Assembly: GCF_009914765.1 (NCBI RefSeq)
Contig: NZ_WYDS01000008.1
Span: 106,486 to 170,485, forward strand
Direction: 5' to 3'
From: Halodesulfovibrio sp. MK-HDV
GTDB lineage: Bacteria > Desulfobacterota > Desulfovibrionia > Desulfovibrionales > Desulfovibrionaceae
DNA: 64,000 bases
The notes beneath the pieces are model-generated. The model ran no database searches, had not been told where the DNA came from, and worked only from the letters and a program-made list of their open reading frames with translations. Position 1 is the first letter of the stretch, and every line of letters begins with the position of its first letter. Made by a program: the position numbers and the translations under genes. Positions 16,620 through 25,705 of the stretch are shown here, piece by piece.

Positions 16620-19217
16620 ATGAAGATCCTTCATCAAGTTTTACATTGCTTGAAGGGACTTGCTGAAACGACTCAACGCCTCTTCTCTTCCGATAATGAC
16701 GGAGGGGAAGAGGTTTTGCAGCAAGATTTTACTAAAGCAGCGTCCAATTTTAAACGCTTAATAAGTGCGAACAATAAAGCTCTGGACGTCATGGCGCAGA
16801 TGGAGCTGACATTGGCGGAAGGGGACGAGTTTGACGCGACGTATGTTCGAACTCAAGTTACACGCGTCAATACTGCTGTGTACCAGCTTATTTCGAGCAT
16901 TGAGGGATATTCTCCTGAAAAATTTGCTCCGATAAAAAAACGCTTTTTGGAGATTCAAAAAACGTTGAACAACGAGCTGTTGAGTATTCCCTCCAGTACA
17001 GAGAGTCCTCTTGTCATGCCTTTTTCACAGATTACCGCAAGCGACGCATCTGTTGTAGGCGGGAAGGCTGCAAATCTTGGTGAATTGAAGAACAACGTCG
17101 GTGTACCGGTTCCCGATGGCGTTGCAACAACCTCGAACGCTTTTTGGGTGTTCATGCGTCATAATGAACTTCATGAAGTGTGCGACCGCAGATTACGACA
17201 AGTAACGTCTCACTCCCTTACAGAACTGTATGCAGTGTGTTCAAAAATTCGTCAGGATATTATGAAAGCCTCTGTGCCGGAAGAAATTTCTACAGAGATT
17301 CTTCGTCTGGTCAAAGACATGGGTGATTCTTCCCTACACTCTTTTGCCGTCAGAAGTAGTGCTGTCGGTGAAGATGGTCGGCATCACGCATTTGCAGGGC
17401 AGTATCTTTCCCGTTTGAATGTTGCCAATGATGAAATCCTTGCTGCATGGAAAGAAGTTGTCGCGTCTAAATATTCTCCCGAAGCGGTTGCTTATCGTAA
17501 AGCAAAGGGGCTTGCGGCACGTGATCTTGCTGTGTGTGTTGCCATTATGCCAATGCAAAACGTGATAGCGGGCGGAGTAATTTACAGTACTGACCCGATT
17601 GCCTGTTCACAGAACGTATCCACAATCCATGCCGCTTATGGACTGCCAAAGGGTGTTGTGGATGGCAGAGTTGCGGCGGACATCGTTACAATGCGTAAGG
17701 ATCAGAGTGAAGGCGCGGCTGTTGTTGAGCAGGATATTGCTAATAAAGAGAAGCAGTATGTTTCTGTAGATGGAGGCGTTGAGCTTGTTTCTGTTCCTCT
17801 GAGTTTGCAATATGTTCCAGTGCTAACGCTTGATGAACTTAAATCGTTGCAGAGTTATGCTGCGAGGATTGAAAAGCATTACGGCTGCCCGCAAGACATT
17901 GAATGGGGGATGACTAAAGACAGAGAGATACTGTTCCTTCAAAGCAGACCCTTGTTTCAGTCGTCGTGCATAGAACATTCAATTGAGGTTGCAGAACCTT
18001 TGCTTCTTTCCGGTGGGGATACGGTTTCTACTGGTGTCGGGTATGGAGAGTTAGTTTTTGTTCAACGAGAAGTAGACGCACTGATGTTTCCAGAAGGTGC
18101 CATTTTGGTTGTTCAGTATGCATCACCAAGGTGGGCGCCGCTGTTGTCAAAAGCCAGTGGTGTTATTTCAGGAACGGGCTCACGTGCGGGGCATCTTGCA
18201 ACCGTTGCTAGAGAGTATGGAGTTCCGGGAATTTTTGGAGTCGGGAATGTTGAAAATCTAGCCTTGTACAAGGGCAACGCTACGTTGGATGCACAATATA
18301 GAAAGGTGTATGCAGGGAAAGTGGATGCGCTGTTAGCGCTATGGAGTCAAAAAAGTCGTTCCATGAAAGGCACCCCTGTGTATGAAATGCTTGCATCAGC
18401 GGTGGAGAAAATTGTTCCGCTGCATTTAACCGATCCAACAAGTCCTGAATTTACCGCAGAAAACTGTACAACACTTCATGACATCACACGATTCTGTCAT
18501 GAATACGCAATCGATGAAATGTTTCGAGTCGGACGCGATATGCATATTCCATCTGGTAAGACAAAACAGCTTTATGAAAAATGTCCCATGCAATATTGGG
18601 TTGTGGATTTAGATGATGGTTTCATAACGTATCCGACGGGGAAATTTGTAACATTTGATAATATTTCTTCTGTTCCCATGCATGCCATCTGGAAAGGGAT
18701 GACGGCTGTAAAATGGGCAGGTCCGCCACCTGTAAGCGCGAAAAGTTTTTTAACTATTCTTGCAGAATCTACGTGTGATCCTTCTCTTGTTCCAGATGCA
18801 AGTTCTATCTACACCATGCGTAATTACTTTCTCATAAGCAGCAAGTTCTGCTGCCTACAGTTCCGGTTTGGCTATCATTTCTGCACAGTGGAAACTCTTG
18901 GTGGGAATGTATCCGCAGAAAACTTTATATCAATGAAGTTTTCCGGTGGTGCAGCTGATCTGCAAAAAAAGAACGCAAGGGTTCGCCTCATTGCAATAAT
19001 TTTGGATGAGCACGATTTTAGAGTTACTGTTGTAAAGGACAGACTTACGGCTCGATGTGAAAACATGTCAGAAGAAGATATAAAGCAGAGGCTCTATGTA
19101 GTGGGGCATTTGCTTATGCACACCCGCCAATTGGATATGATTCTGCATTCAGAGCAAGCCTTCGCAAATGTTTTAGAAAAATTGCGTGGAGAGCTTGCCC
19201 AATTGCGAACACATTAG
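16620..19217 (+). CDS. PEP-synthase/PPDK-like protein: ATP-grasp and phosphohistidine swivel domains without the usual C-terminal barrel
   Basis: 865 residues. Residues 1-130 are a helical extension. About 140-450 is a PPDK-N/PEP-synthase nucleotide domain, with VGGKAANLGEL and FAVRSSAVGEDG as its signature segments. About 470-560 is the swivel domain with H525 in SRAGHLATVAREYGVPG. The remaining 300 residues do not look like the PEP/pyruvate TIM barrel and I do not recognise them. Such partial enzymes are phosphotransferases acting on other substrates or on proteins (for example rifampin phosphotransferase uses the same plan). It ends the exporter operon. Its start ATG 16620 lies just behind the previous stop, with AGGAAG upstream. 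Confidence 0.8.
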   Translation: MKILHQVLHCLKGLAETTQRLFSSDNDGGEEVLQQDFTKAASNFKRLISANNKALDVMAQMELTLAEGDEFDATYVRTQVTRVNTAVYQLISSIEGYSPEKFAPIKKRFLEIQKTLNNELLSIPSSTESPLVMPFSQITASDASVVGGKAANLGELKNNVGVPVPDGVATTSNAFWVFMRHNELHEVCDRRLRQVTSHSLTELYAVCSKIRQDIMKASVPEEISTEILRLVKDMGDSSLHSFAVRSSAVGEDGRHHAFAGQYLSRLNVANDEILAAWKEVVASKYSPEAVAYRKAKGLAARDLAVCVAIMPMQNVIAGGVIYSTDPIACSQNVSTIHAAYGLPKGVVDGRVAADIVTMRKDQSEGAAVVEQDIANKEKQYVSVDGGVELVSVPLSLQYVPVLTLDELKSLQSYAARIEKHYGCPQDIEWGMTKDREILFLQSRPLFQSSCIEHSIEVAEPLLLSGGDTVSTGVGYGELVFVQREVDALMFPEGAILVVQYASPRWAPLLSKASGVISGTGSRAGHLATVAREYGVPGIFGVGNVENLALYKGNATLDAQYRKVYAGKVDALLALWSQKSRSMKGTPVYEMLASAVEKIVPLHLTDPTSPEFTAENCTTLHDITRFCHEYAIDEMFRVGRDMHIPSGKTKQLYEKCPMQYWVVDLDDGFITYPTGKFVTFDNISSVPMHAIWKGMTAVKWAGPPPVSAKSFLTILAESTCDPSLVPDASSIYTMRNYFLISSKFCCLQFRFGYHFCTVETLGGNVSAENFISMKFSGGAADLQKKNARVRLIAIILDEHDFRVTVVKDRLTARCENMSEEDIKQRLYVVGHLLMHTRQLDMILHSEQAFANVLEKLRGELAQLRTH

Positions 19218-19353
19218 TTTGAGAATGTGGAAGGCATTAGGGTAAGAGTGCTGTTTCTTGTGAATAGTCTTGTAGTACATGGTGGCTGTGTTGAAGCTTG
19301 AAGTCAGTTTGAACCAGCAGTTTGAGCCAACAGCTTGGCCCAGCAGTGAGTTA

Positions 19354-19881
19354 CTACATGCTGTATTGATATTTGACCGTGATGCTGACGGTGAATTGTT
19401 GACCGCGAATCATTTTTGGTCGTTTTGTTACTCCGCTAGCCGCGACAATGGCTCGACGTGCAGCCGCATCAAGGGATGAATCACCGGAAGAACGCACGAG
19501 CCGGATGTCTGTGAAGCTATCATCCGGTTGGATATGGAAGGAGTAGAGAACATTACCTATCAGCTTAGAAAGATCGCCGTTTCCGGGAAGAAATTTTCGG
19601 TGTTCAATCGCTATGTGGACTTCTTTTAAGTAGCTTTTCACTGCAAGTCGCATCAGCCGTTGTGCTGCTTCTTCGCAATCTTTTGCATCAGAAGGTTCTT
19701 CAACCCCTTGCTCTAAGGCAAGGGCGTCACTTGGCTTACTCGCAGCCACCTCAAAATTCATGGGCACAACAATATATCCGTCGCTCACAACTGGTTCAGC
19801 CGTCCACGTTTGCTGCACCAACCAGACGTGAAAAAAAAATGAGCCTACAATACACAAGCATAACAGTTGGCGCGGGGTCAT
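19354..19881 (-). CDS. TonB/TolA C-terminal-domain protein
   Basis: 175 residues. One N-terminal TM (about 5-25, LLCLCIVGSFFFHVW) anchors it in the inner membrane. The C-terminal 90 residues match a TonB-C domain (LVRSSGDSSLDAAARRAI, then FTVSITVKY). It lacks the long Pro-rich spanner of classical TonB, so it could reach the outer membrane only poorly or may contact a periplasmic partner. It overlaps the ExbD gene by 4 bp and completes an ExbB-ExbD-TonB set at the end of operon copy 2. It converges with the PEP-synthase-like gene, and the 136 bp between them hold no clear terminator. Confidence 0.8.
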   Translation of the reverse strand: MTPRQLLCLCIVGSFFFHVWLVQQTWTAEPVVSDGYIVVPMNFEVAASKPSDALALEQGVEEPSDAKDCEEAAQRLMRLAVKSYLKEVHIAIEHRKFLPGNGDLSKLIGNVLYSFHIQPDDSFTDIRLVRSSGDSSLDAAARRAIVAASGVTKRPKMIRGQQFTVSITVKYQYSM

Positions 19882-20315
19882 AGATTCCCCTCAGTCTCTT
19901 GTTGTGCTTTTTTGCTGTTTGTAACAATTACAAGGTTGCTAAAACCATGTTTCCGTAAAACATCTACGATGGAGATAAATTGCTGTACCCGTGCCTGCGG
20001 GGCAGATTTGAGTAAGAAATGCTCGGGCTGCATGGCAAAAGGCTTTTCAGCAAGAATACGAAGTCGGTGTGAAAGGTCGTGAAGTGTGACGGGTTTTGTG
20101 TCGCAAAAGAGATCACCGTTTGAATGCAATTCAATTTCCATGGACTTGCCGGAAACTGGTTTGGAAGATTCAGCGGGTGGTAGTTCCATGGAAATGCCTT
20201 TCACCGTAACGACCGCTGAGATCACAAAAAAGATCAGAAGAATGAACACGACATCCAAAAGTGATGTCAAATTGGGACTAGCCGGACGCGGCGAATGCTG
20301 TTTGAACGAGATCAT
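19878..20315 (-). CDS. exbD: ExbD/TolR-family proton-channel subunit
   Basis: 145 residues with a single N-terminal TM containing the essential Asp (SLLDVVFILLIFF, about residues 17-35) and a periplasmic C-terminal domain. With ExbB it forms the proton-driven motor that energises TonB- or Tol-type proteins. It begins 8 bp after the ExbB stop and overlaps the TonB-C-like gene, so the three are one translation unit. It could belong to either the Exb or the Tol branch; TonB-C next to it favours Exb. Confidence 0.88.
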   Translation of the reverse strand: MISFKQHSPRPASPNLTSLLDVVFILLIFFVISAVVTVKGISMELPPAESSKPVSGKSMEIELHSNGDLFCDTKPVTLHDLSHRLRILAEKPFAMQPEHFLLKSAPQARVQQFISIVDVLRKHGFSNLVIVTNSKKAQQETEGNL

Positions 20316-20323
20316 AGTGTTCT

Positions 20324-20911
20324 CTACAGCTCTTGTTCGAGAAAGGCATTGCTTGCGCGCTGCATAGCATAAGCAGTCTTTTCATGTTGTCTGCAAAACC
20401 AACCATGAGCGAGCAAAGTTGGAATAGTAATGCAAAGCCCAGCTGCTGTGGTTAGTAATGCCTGCCAGATGCCACCGGCAAGCATCGTAATATCCACGTT
20501 GTTGGATGCAGAAAGTCGTGAAAATGCTTCAATCATACCGAATACGGTTCCCAGCAATCCAATAAGCGGTGCGGTTGCAACCACAGTAGAGAGAAAATCC
20601 AGACGTCTGCTTAGAGAGAACAGAAGGCTCTCGCCTGCAACCTGCAACTCTTGTCCTTTTTCTTTTTCAGGGCTGTCACTGAAAAGAATTTTGAACAAAG
20701 GCAGATAGGTTGGCGCGTCGTTTTCTACTAGCTCAAGGGCAGCTTCTTTGTCACCGTTTCGGGCGAGCGTAAAGAGATCTCTAAGGTTATCCGTTGTAGG
20801 AAAGCGGCGTGTTGTGAATATCACGAAACGCTCGGCCACAACTGCAAAGGATGCAATAGAGAGGATAAGAAGCGGCCACATCATTAAGCCGCCTTGTTGA
20901 AGAATGTTCAT
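20324..20911 (-). CDS. exbB: ExbB/TolQ/MotA-family proton-channel protein
   Basis: 195 residues with three TMs (about 8-28, 110-132 and 150-172). The family signature GLLGTVFGMIEAF lies in the second and TTAAGLCITIPT in the third. It forms the pentameric channel around ExbD. It overlaps the upstream G3E GTPase gene by 4 bp (20908-20911), so the motor is co-translated with a putative metal chaperone, which links energised uptake or envelope work to the MBL module. Confidence 0.88.
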   Translation of the reverse strand: MNILQQGGLMMWPLLILSIASFAVVAERFVIFTTRRFPTTDNLRDLFTLARNGDKEAALELVENDAPTYLPLFKILFSDSPEKEKGQELQVAGESLLFSLSRRLDFLSTVVATAPLIGLLGTVFGMIEAFSRLSASNNVDITMLAGGIWQALLTTAAGLCITIPTLLAHGWFCRQHEKTAYAMQRASNAFLEQEL

Positions 20912-22734
20912 GCATGCCCCCGTTCCAACTTTTCTAGTATTGAAAGATCCATATCTCGTCCAATGGCTACGAGAAAACTCTCGTCAACAAATTCACTGCC
21001 AAGATGCGAGATTTCATAACGGCCGGAAACATATTGCACCACATTGGGCTGATCATCTTCGGCTATTTTTACAATCCCTTTGAGTCGGAATATCTCTTTC
21101 GGCAACAATTGCAAAGTGTTCAATAGTTCATCTCGTAGTAAAGTTTTACTAAAAGTGAAACGACTGGAAGTAAACCCTTCCATGGCGTGTGTGTGCTGTG
21201 GAGATGTTAAAGGGCTAGGCAGAAGTCCTGCCGCAAGTTGTGTAAGGGGGTCGAAGTCGTAAAGTGTTCCGGGATTTATAGCGCCGTGCTTAGTTTTCAC
21301 CATAAGAGCACGACTGTTCAATGTGCATAGGCGTTCAGTCAGCGCCTGCTGTTCATGTTCAGAAATTAAGTCGCACTTGTTGATGATGATGGTGTCTGCA
21401 GCCTTAACCTGATTACGAGCGATGTCACTTTCCGCAAGCAACGCCGGAGCATTTTCAGCGTCCACCAGTGTAGTGATGGAGTCTAACCGAACATGTGGAC
21501 GTAGTGTGCCCAGTTCGCCCAGAATATTAAACGGATTTGCCAATCCAGTCGTTTCCAGCACGATAACTTTTGGACTGAATTGGCTTTTAAGCTGCTCAAT
21601 CCCTTTAGAAAGATTGCCTGCCAGAGTACAACAGACACATCCTTCATCCAGTTCAATGATGGAGTCATCTCCTTCAAGCAGCTTACCGTCAACACCGGTC
21701 TTACCTATTTCGTTTTGGATAATCGCGACCAGTTCATCACGAGCCGCATGGTATTCAAGAATCTGATTCAGGAACGTGGTTTTCCCAGCACCGAGAAATC
21801 CGCTAAGCACTATGAGACTTGGGCGAGTGTCAAATGCATACTCATGCTCACCCTTGTCAGCAATGGCGGCAAGGTCGTGAGTCTCCCAAAAAAGCGCTGA
21901 GCGGATAGGTTCGGGGAGGGTCTTCCTGTTGGGTGCGTTTCCTGAAACAGTAGGCGTTGAAAGAACAGTGGATGCAAGTCTTTCAACAGTTTCTTTTTTC
22001 CCCCACCCGAGGACGTCTGTGAGGGTGAGTATTTTTTGGGAAATAGAAAAGGTGTTGCCCTGTGCGTCATAGCCAACACCTTTGCTTGCAACTTCGCTTC
22101 TACCAAACCGGCAGGGAGGCGTTCCGAGGCTGTTAGAAACGGCAGCGGCAAGTACAAGGTAAAAATCTGTTGCGATGGCATGAGCCGGGATTTCTTCCTC
22201 AGCTTCACCCGGTGCAATAATCCACTGACCATCATTGGTTGCAACACCATCTTGTGCAATACACAGCTTGCAGTCATCAGCACACATCTGCAAGCTTAGC
22301 GCATCTTCTTCTGCCCCTAGCGTAAAGGTTAAAGAGGCGATACGAAAAGGAGCTGCCCACTGGATGCGGGACGAAAACTGTCGGAGCATCTGCGTATAGT
22401 CGTCCTGTACTACCGCATGGTTGGCGGCAAGAGACATAGACTCAAGCAACGGCTCGTCAGGGGAAGGAAAATAGTACAAACCGAGAGCGGCTTGCTGATT
22501 GGAATCACTTTCAGAATTCTGTTCAGCTAAAAGGCCGTACACCCCTGATCGGGTGCGGAACTTCATGGTCCATGCCTGCATACCCATAGGACACACAGCT
22601 AGACCTTTCCAACCGACTAACCGTTTAAATTCATCATGCTGGCAGGCTGCTAAAATGCAATTAACCAGCACTTCCGGCAGATTTAGCTGCCCTTTTTTGT
22701 TTCGCTGCGGAGGAAGAATGGCGGAAAGGTTCAT
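20908..22734 (-). CDS. G3E-family GTPase (CobW/COG0523) with long N-terminal extension (copy 2)
   Basis: 608 residues, the same length and plan as 3829-5655. Residues 1-290 are the unassigned extension (shared pieces: AWTMKFRTRSGVYG here, AWTMKLAGYSGVFG there; YYFPSPDEPLLES, YFPQPDEDIVES). The GTPase half has GFLGAGKTTF, QNEIGKTGVDG, the metal motif CVCCTL, LETTGLANPF and INKCDL. Unlike copy 1 it is followed by ExbB, ExbD and TonB-C genes. It is likely a metal insertase for the MBL enzyme or the membrane protein of this operon. Confidence 0.87.
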   Translation of the reverse strand: MNLSAILPPQRNKKGQLNLPEVLVNCILAACQHDEFKRLVGWKGLAVCPMGMQAWTMKFRTRSGVYGLLAEQNSESDSNQQAALGLYYFPSPDEPLLESMSLAANHAVVQDDYTQMLRQFSSRIQWAAPFRIASLTFTLGAEEDALSLQMCADDCKLCIAQDGVATNDGQWIIAPGEAEEEIPAHAIATDFYLVLAAAVSNSLGTPPCRFGRSEVASKGVGYDAQGNTFSISQKILTLTDVLGWGKKETVERLASTVLSTPTVSGNAPNRKTLPEPIRSALFWETHDLAAIADKGEHEYAFDTRPSLIVLSGFLGAGKTTFLNQILEYHAARDELVAIIQNEIGKTGVDGKLLEGDDSIIELDEGCVCCTLAGNLSKGIEQLKSQFSPKVIVLETTGLANPFNILGELGTLRPHVRLDSITTLVDAENAPALLAESDIARNQVKAADTIIINKCDLISEHEQQALTERLCTLNSRALMVKTKHGAINPGTLYDFDPLTQLAAGLLPSPLTSPQHTHAMEGFTSSRFTFSKTLLRDELLNTLQLLPKEIFRLKGIVKIAEDDQPNVVQYVSGRYEISHLGSEFVDESFLVAIGRDMDLSILEKLERGHA

Positions 22735-22754
22735 GGTCGTTCTCGTTTATAGGT

Positions 22755-22786
22755 GGTCTGCCCCGCTATGAAAAGCAGGGCAGACC
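22755..22786 (-). promoter_or_regulatory. Intercistronic hairpin between the MBL and GTPase genes (copy 2)
   Basis: GGTCTGCCC (22755-22763) pairs with GGGCAGACC (22778-22786), continued by GCT/AGC after one mismatch, loop of six. There is no U-run. Its sequence differs from the copy 1 hairpin (3774-3813) but the position in the operon is the same. Confidence 0.6.
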
Positions 22787-22807
22787 TTTATAGATATAGG
22801 AAGTTAT

Positions 22808-23977
22808 TTAGCAGCCGAAAGTAATTTTATCGCCGTTGCCAAGGTAATCCTTTGAGGCAGAACGGAAACGAGCAGTACCCCGAACAACAGGATAACCAGC
22901 CTCGATAAACTTCTTAGCGGTAAGATGACCGGTGCAATGGTTGCAGCCGATGCGCTCAAAGCCCCATTGGCCGAGGGAGATCACAAGGTCGTCATATTTC
23001 GGGTCCCAGTCCTCGAAAGGCGAGATATGCAGGCCACCATAGATGCCGTAGAACTTGTCATTATCATATTTCAAGTTGGTGTAGGCAAAGTCTGCAAACT
23101 TGAGGATGCCCTGATGACAACAACCGGAGATCAGTACTAGGCCGCGATCCTTAATGTTGAACGCGAGAGAAGTTTCACCGAATACACGGTTGATGATAGG
23201 TACGTCGAATTTAAGTACTGCCATGCCCGGTACAATTTCAGTAATGGGTTGGTCTACAATGGTCAGGTCGCCCTTGTAGCCACAATCTTCAATGTACTGG
23301 AGACCTTCTTCATAAAAGCCATCGTGAACATACAACGGGATGCGGTTGTCATATTTCACGGTTGCAGGCAGACCCCAGAAATGATCCCAGTGTTCATGCG
23401 AGATGATCAGGGCTTCAATTTCTTGATCGCGCAGCATTTTGTCGATGCCTTCGCGCTTAAAGCTATCTTCCATCCATTCGTAAGACCAACCAGTGTCTAG
23501 TAGGTATTTATGGATGGTTCCGTCCAGAGCTTCTACTTCGATAAGGCAGGAGTAACCCCCGGCGTTATCAGGATGCAAAGCGAGCTCTTTCTGGATTTCC
23601 CAAGCTTTCTTTAAGTCGTTTGGAAGCAGTTCTTTGATAGAACCGATGCCTTCTTCGTAGTTACCCTGAGCTGAGCCTTTGCCGTTGGCGAACGGTGGCC
23701 AGTTCAAGGTGTACTGGTTAACGAGCAGACCGCCAGCTTCATGAATATCGCCGATGAGGTGTGCGTTGTTAAACCAACTTGTTTCAGAAATGTTGGTCAC
23801 ACGGACATTGCGGCATGCACCGAAGTCGTGCTGTTTACGCTGCGGTTTCTCAAGACTGTCATAAGCCATCGGGCTATAGGAATACATACCCATACCAGCA
23901 AAAGCGCCTGCCACAAGGCCGGTTGCGGCTCCTTTGACGAAGTCGCGTCTGCTGAGGTTCTTTTTGTCGTTGCTCAT
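22808..23977 (-). CDS. Tat-exported metallo-beta-lactamase-fold enzyme (COG1237-like, copy 2)
   Basis: 389 residues. Tat signal SRRDFVKGAATG plus hydrophobic stretch in the first 35 residues. Metal ligands appear in SHEHWDHFWGL, GCCHQG, GGLHISPFEDWD and CNHCTG. The protein runs colinear with 2557-3723 and keeps long identical stretches such as VTNISETSWF and GGLLVNQY. The two copies differ by conservative changes spread along the protein, so the duplication is old. It lies 24 bp after the membrane protein gene and before a hairpin and the GTPase gene. Confidence 0.86.
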   Translation of the reverse strand: MSNDKKNLSRRDFVKGAATGLVAGAFAGMGMYSYSPMAYDSLEKPQRKQHDFGACRNVRVTNISETSWFNNAHLIGDIHEAGGLLVNQYTLNWPPFANGKGSAQGNYEEGIGSIKELLPNDLKKAWEIQKELALHPDNAGGYSCLIEVEALDGTIHKYLLDTGWSYEWMEDSFKREGIDKMLRDQEIEALIISHEHWDHFWGLPATVKYDNRIPLYVHDGFYEEGLQYIEDCGYKGDLTIVDQPITEIVPGMAVLKFDVPIINRVFGETSLAFNIKDRGLVLISGCCHQGILKFADFAYTNLKYDNDKFYGIYGGLHISPFEDWDPKYDDLVISLGQWGFERIGCNHCTGHLTAKKFIEAGYPVVRGTARFRSASKDYLGNGDKITFGC

Positions 23978-24001
23978 TCTATCGCTCCTTATTCCCTGCG
24001 C

Positions 24002-25405
24002 TTACTTAATGATGGTGAAGTTGGTGCCAATCCACGGCAGAATACTGATCACAGCGAAATAAAGCGCCAGACCGATAGCCAGACCAAAGATAAGGCCTTT
24101 GGCAATACCCGGGGACCACTTCACGTCATGTGCAACAACTTCTTCCTTGATTTCTTCAAGCTCTTCTTGGGTTTTAGGTACAGCCTTCCAACCAGGCCAA
24201 CCGTCCATGAACCAGACGTTGATCAAGAAAATGTTGATCAGCCAGATCATAGGAATCATCGGGAACTGCTGTGGGTGGGAAATACCTTTCTGAGTGCCAA
24301 GGAAGAGATGAGAAGTTTTGTAGTAAACTACATAGACAAGCACAGCTAAAGCAGCTGTCAGCAGGGTACGGATGCATACATTGACTGGACGACTGAACTT
24401 GGTCGGCCAGTTTCCGCAATAGAAGTTGAGGAACAGCGTTGGAACAAGCCAGAAAATAGCCATTTCGCCAACGTGCAACCAGCGCCAGTCCGGAGCCATA
24501 ATACGACGGGTGCCGCGAATGGTTTCGCCCCAAACGAGATCCTGTGCGTAGAACAGGAAAAAGCACAGTGCAACGGCGATGGCGATAATTCCAAAGAAGG
24601 ACGTTGTGCGGCGCAGCGCATTGTTCTTAATAAGGTTGAAAGGGTAGCGTTCCCAAATAGTTTCATAAACCCAAACAATTACGGTACAACACATAATCCA
24701 TGCGATATGGAAGTTACCGGAAACCGTATTGGCAAAATCTTCCCAATAAGGCGGACAAATTGCGGTGAATTTTTGCCAAGGGTAAAAGAGAATCGCCATG
24801 TGGGAGTGCATGGTCAAAAAGAAGACAATCATGCTGAAGAAGAACGTTACGAGGACAATTGTAATGCCTCGAGCAGGCTGTTTTAAGTCTTGCCACGGTG
24901 CATTTTCACACGCAACAACCCAGCTTGGAGAAAGCCAAGAGGCAATTGCCGCAAACATCATAATGGCTTCAGCTGCATATTCGATAGAATAAAAATCCGT
25001 GATGCCCATAGCTTCAAGCCGTGCAGGGTTGAAGTAAGGGATACCGAAGTTACCAAGAATTTCTACAAAGAAGCCTTTCATAAGAATGATCATGGCTGCG
25101 ACGCTGACGAGTGTAAGCACCGAACCTTTAATCAAAGGATGCGTCTTTTGGAGCCATGATCGTTTAAACGGCCAAAAATCAAAAATATAGGCCACCCAGA
25201 TGAACAGAATCAGGAGCCAACGGCAGACCATGTAACCCACATACGGGGTATACATGCGCATAATTCCGCGCGGGTCTTGGAAAATCCACCAAGTTACATA
25301 AAAGAATGCAAAAATGATAATCGTATTAACCAAAGCCGGAATTGGGCCATTCCAGCGTTTGACCAATTTTCGACTTTCAAGGTAGCTGAAACTACTATTG
25401 TCCAT
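24002..25405 (-). CDS. Polytopic inner-membrane protein, unknown family (copy 2)
   Basis: 467 residues and about eleven TMs. Same His/Trp-rich motifs as 1125-2537: DPRGIMRMYTPYVGY, MHSHMAILFYPW near residue 200, GNFHIAW, WLHVGEMAIF, LNFYCGNWP, SHLFLGTQKGISHPQQFP and MDGWPGWK. One His of the first copy (LYHPW) is Tyr-flanked here without His (LFYPW), so that position is not strictly required. AAAGGA is nine bases before ATG 25405. Its function is not recognised; see copy 1 for the reasoning on a cofactor site. Confidence 0.8.
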   Translation of the reverse strand: MDNSSFSYLESRKLVKRWNGPIPALVNTIIIFAFFYVTWWIFQDPRGIMRMYTPYVGYMVCRWLLILFIWVAYIFDFWPFKRSWLQKTHPLIKGSVLTLVSVAAMIILMKGFFVEILGNFGIPYFNPARLEAMGITDFYSIEYAAEAIMMFAAIASWLSPSWVVACENAPWQDLKQPARGITIVLVTFFFSMIVFFLTMHSHMAILFYPWQKFTAICPPYWEDFANTVSGNFHIAWIMCCTVIVWVYETIWERYPFNLIKNNALRRTTSFFGIIAIAVALCFFLFYAQDLVWGETIRGTRRIMAPDWRWLHVGEMAIFWLVPTLFLNFYCGNWPTKFSRPVNVCIRTLLTAALAVLVYVVYYKTSHLFLGTQKGISHPQQFPMIPMIWLINIFLINVWFMDGWPGWKAVPKTQEELEEIKEEVVAHDVKWSPGIAKGLIFGLAIGLALYFAVISILPWIGTNFTIIK

Positions 25406-25489
25406 GTTACTAATCCTTTACGAGTTCGTCGCGAAGGTGATCAGTCCTCGTGTCCCAACTACGCTATTCTAGAGTTAGGTTGATGGTTT

Positions 25490-25687
25490 CTATTCGGAAA
25501 CCAGTTCTTCTAGTTGCCCGGGTGTTACTGTAGCCGGGTCAATTCCCAGTGCCATGGCGCGCAAAAATCGCTCGTTTTCAGTCATCGGAGTCTTTGGAAG
25601 TGATTCCTTCTGGTGAGCAGTTTCTGACACATTCTTTTTCTGGCTTTTTCCGGGAATGAGGCGGCTAAAAAATTCTCTTCGTTTCAT
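25490..25687 (-). CDS. Small protein with RR-motif N-terminus, unknown function (copy 2)
   Basis: 65 residues starting MKRREFFSRLIPG, with a polar middle part and a C-terminal helix (RFLRAMALGIDPATVT). It occupies the same slot between the GntR and membrane-protein genes as 826-1074. Its ribosome site is weak and it starts 18 bp after the GntR stop. Small leaders with RR motifs near a Tat substrate may be accessory chaperones; no family is recognised. Confidence 0.65.
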   Translation of the reverse strand: MKRREFFSRLIPGKSQKKNVSETAHQKESLPKTPMTENERFLRAMALGIDPATVTPGQLEELVSE

Positions 25688-25705
25688 AACTGTTTTCTTT
25701 TCTTA

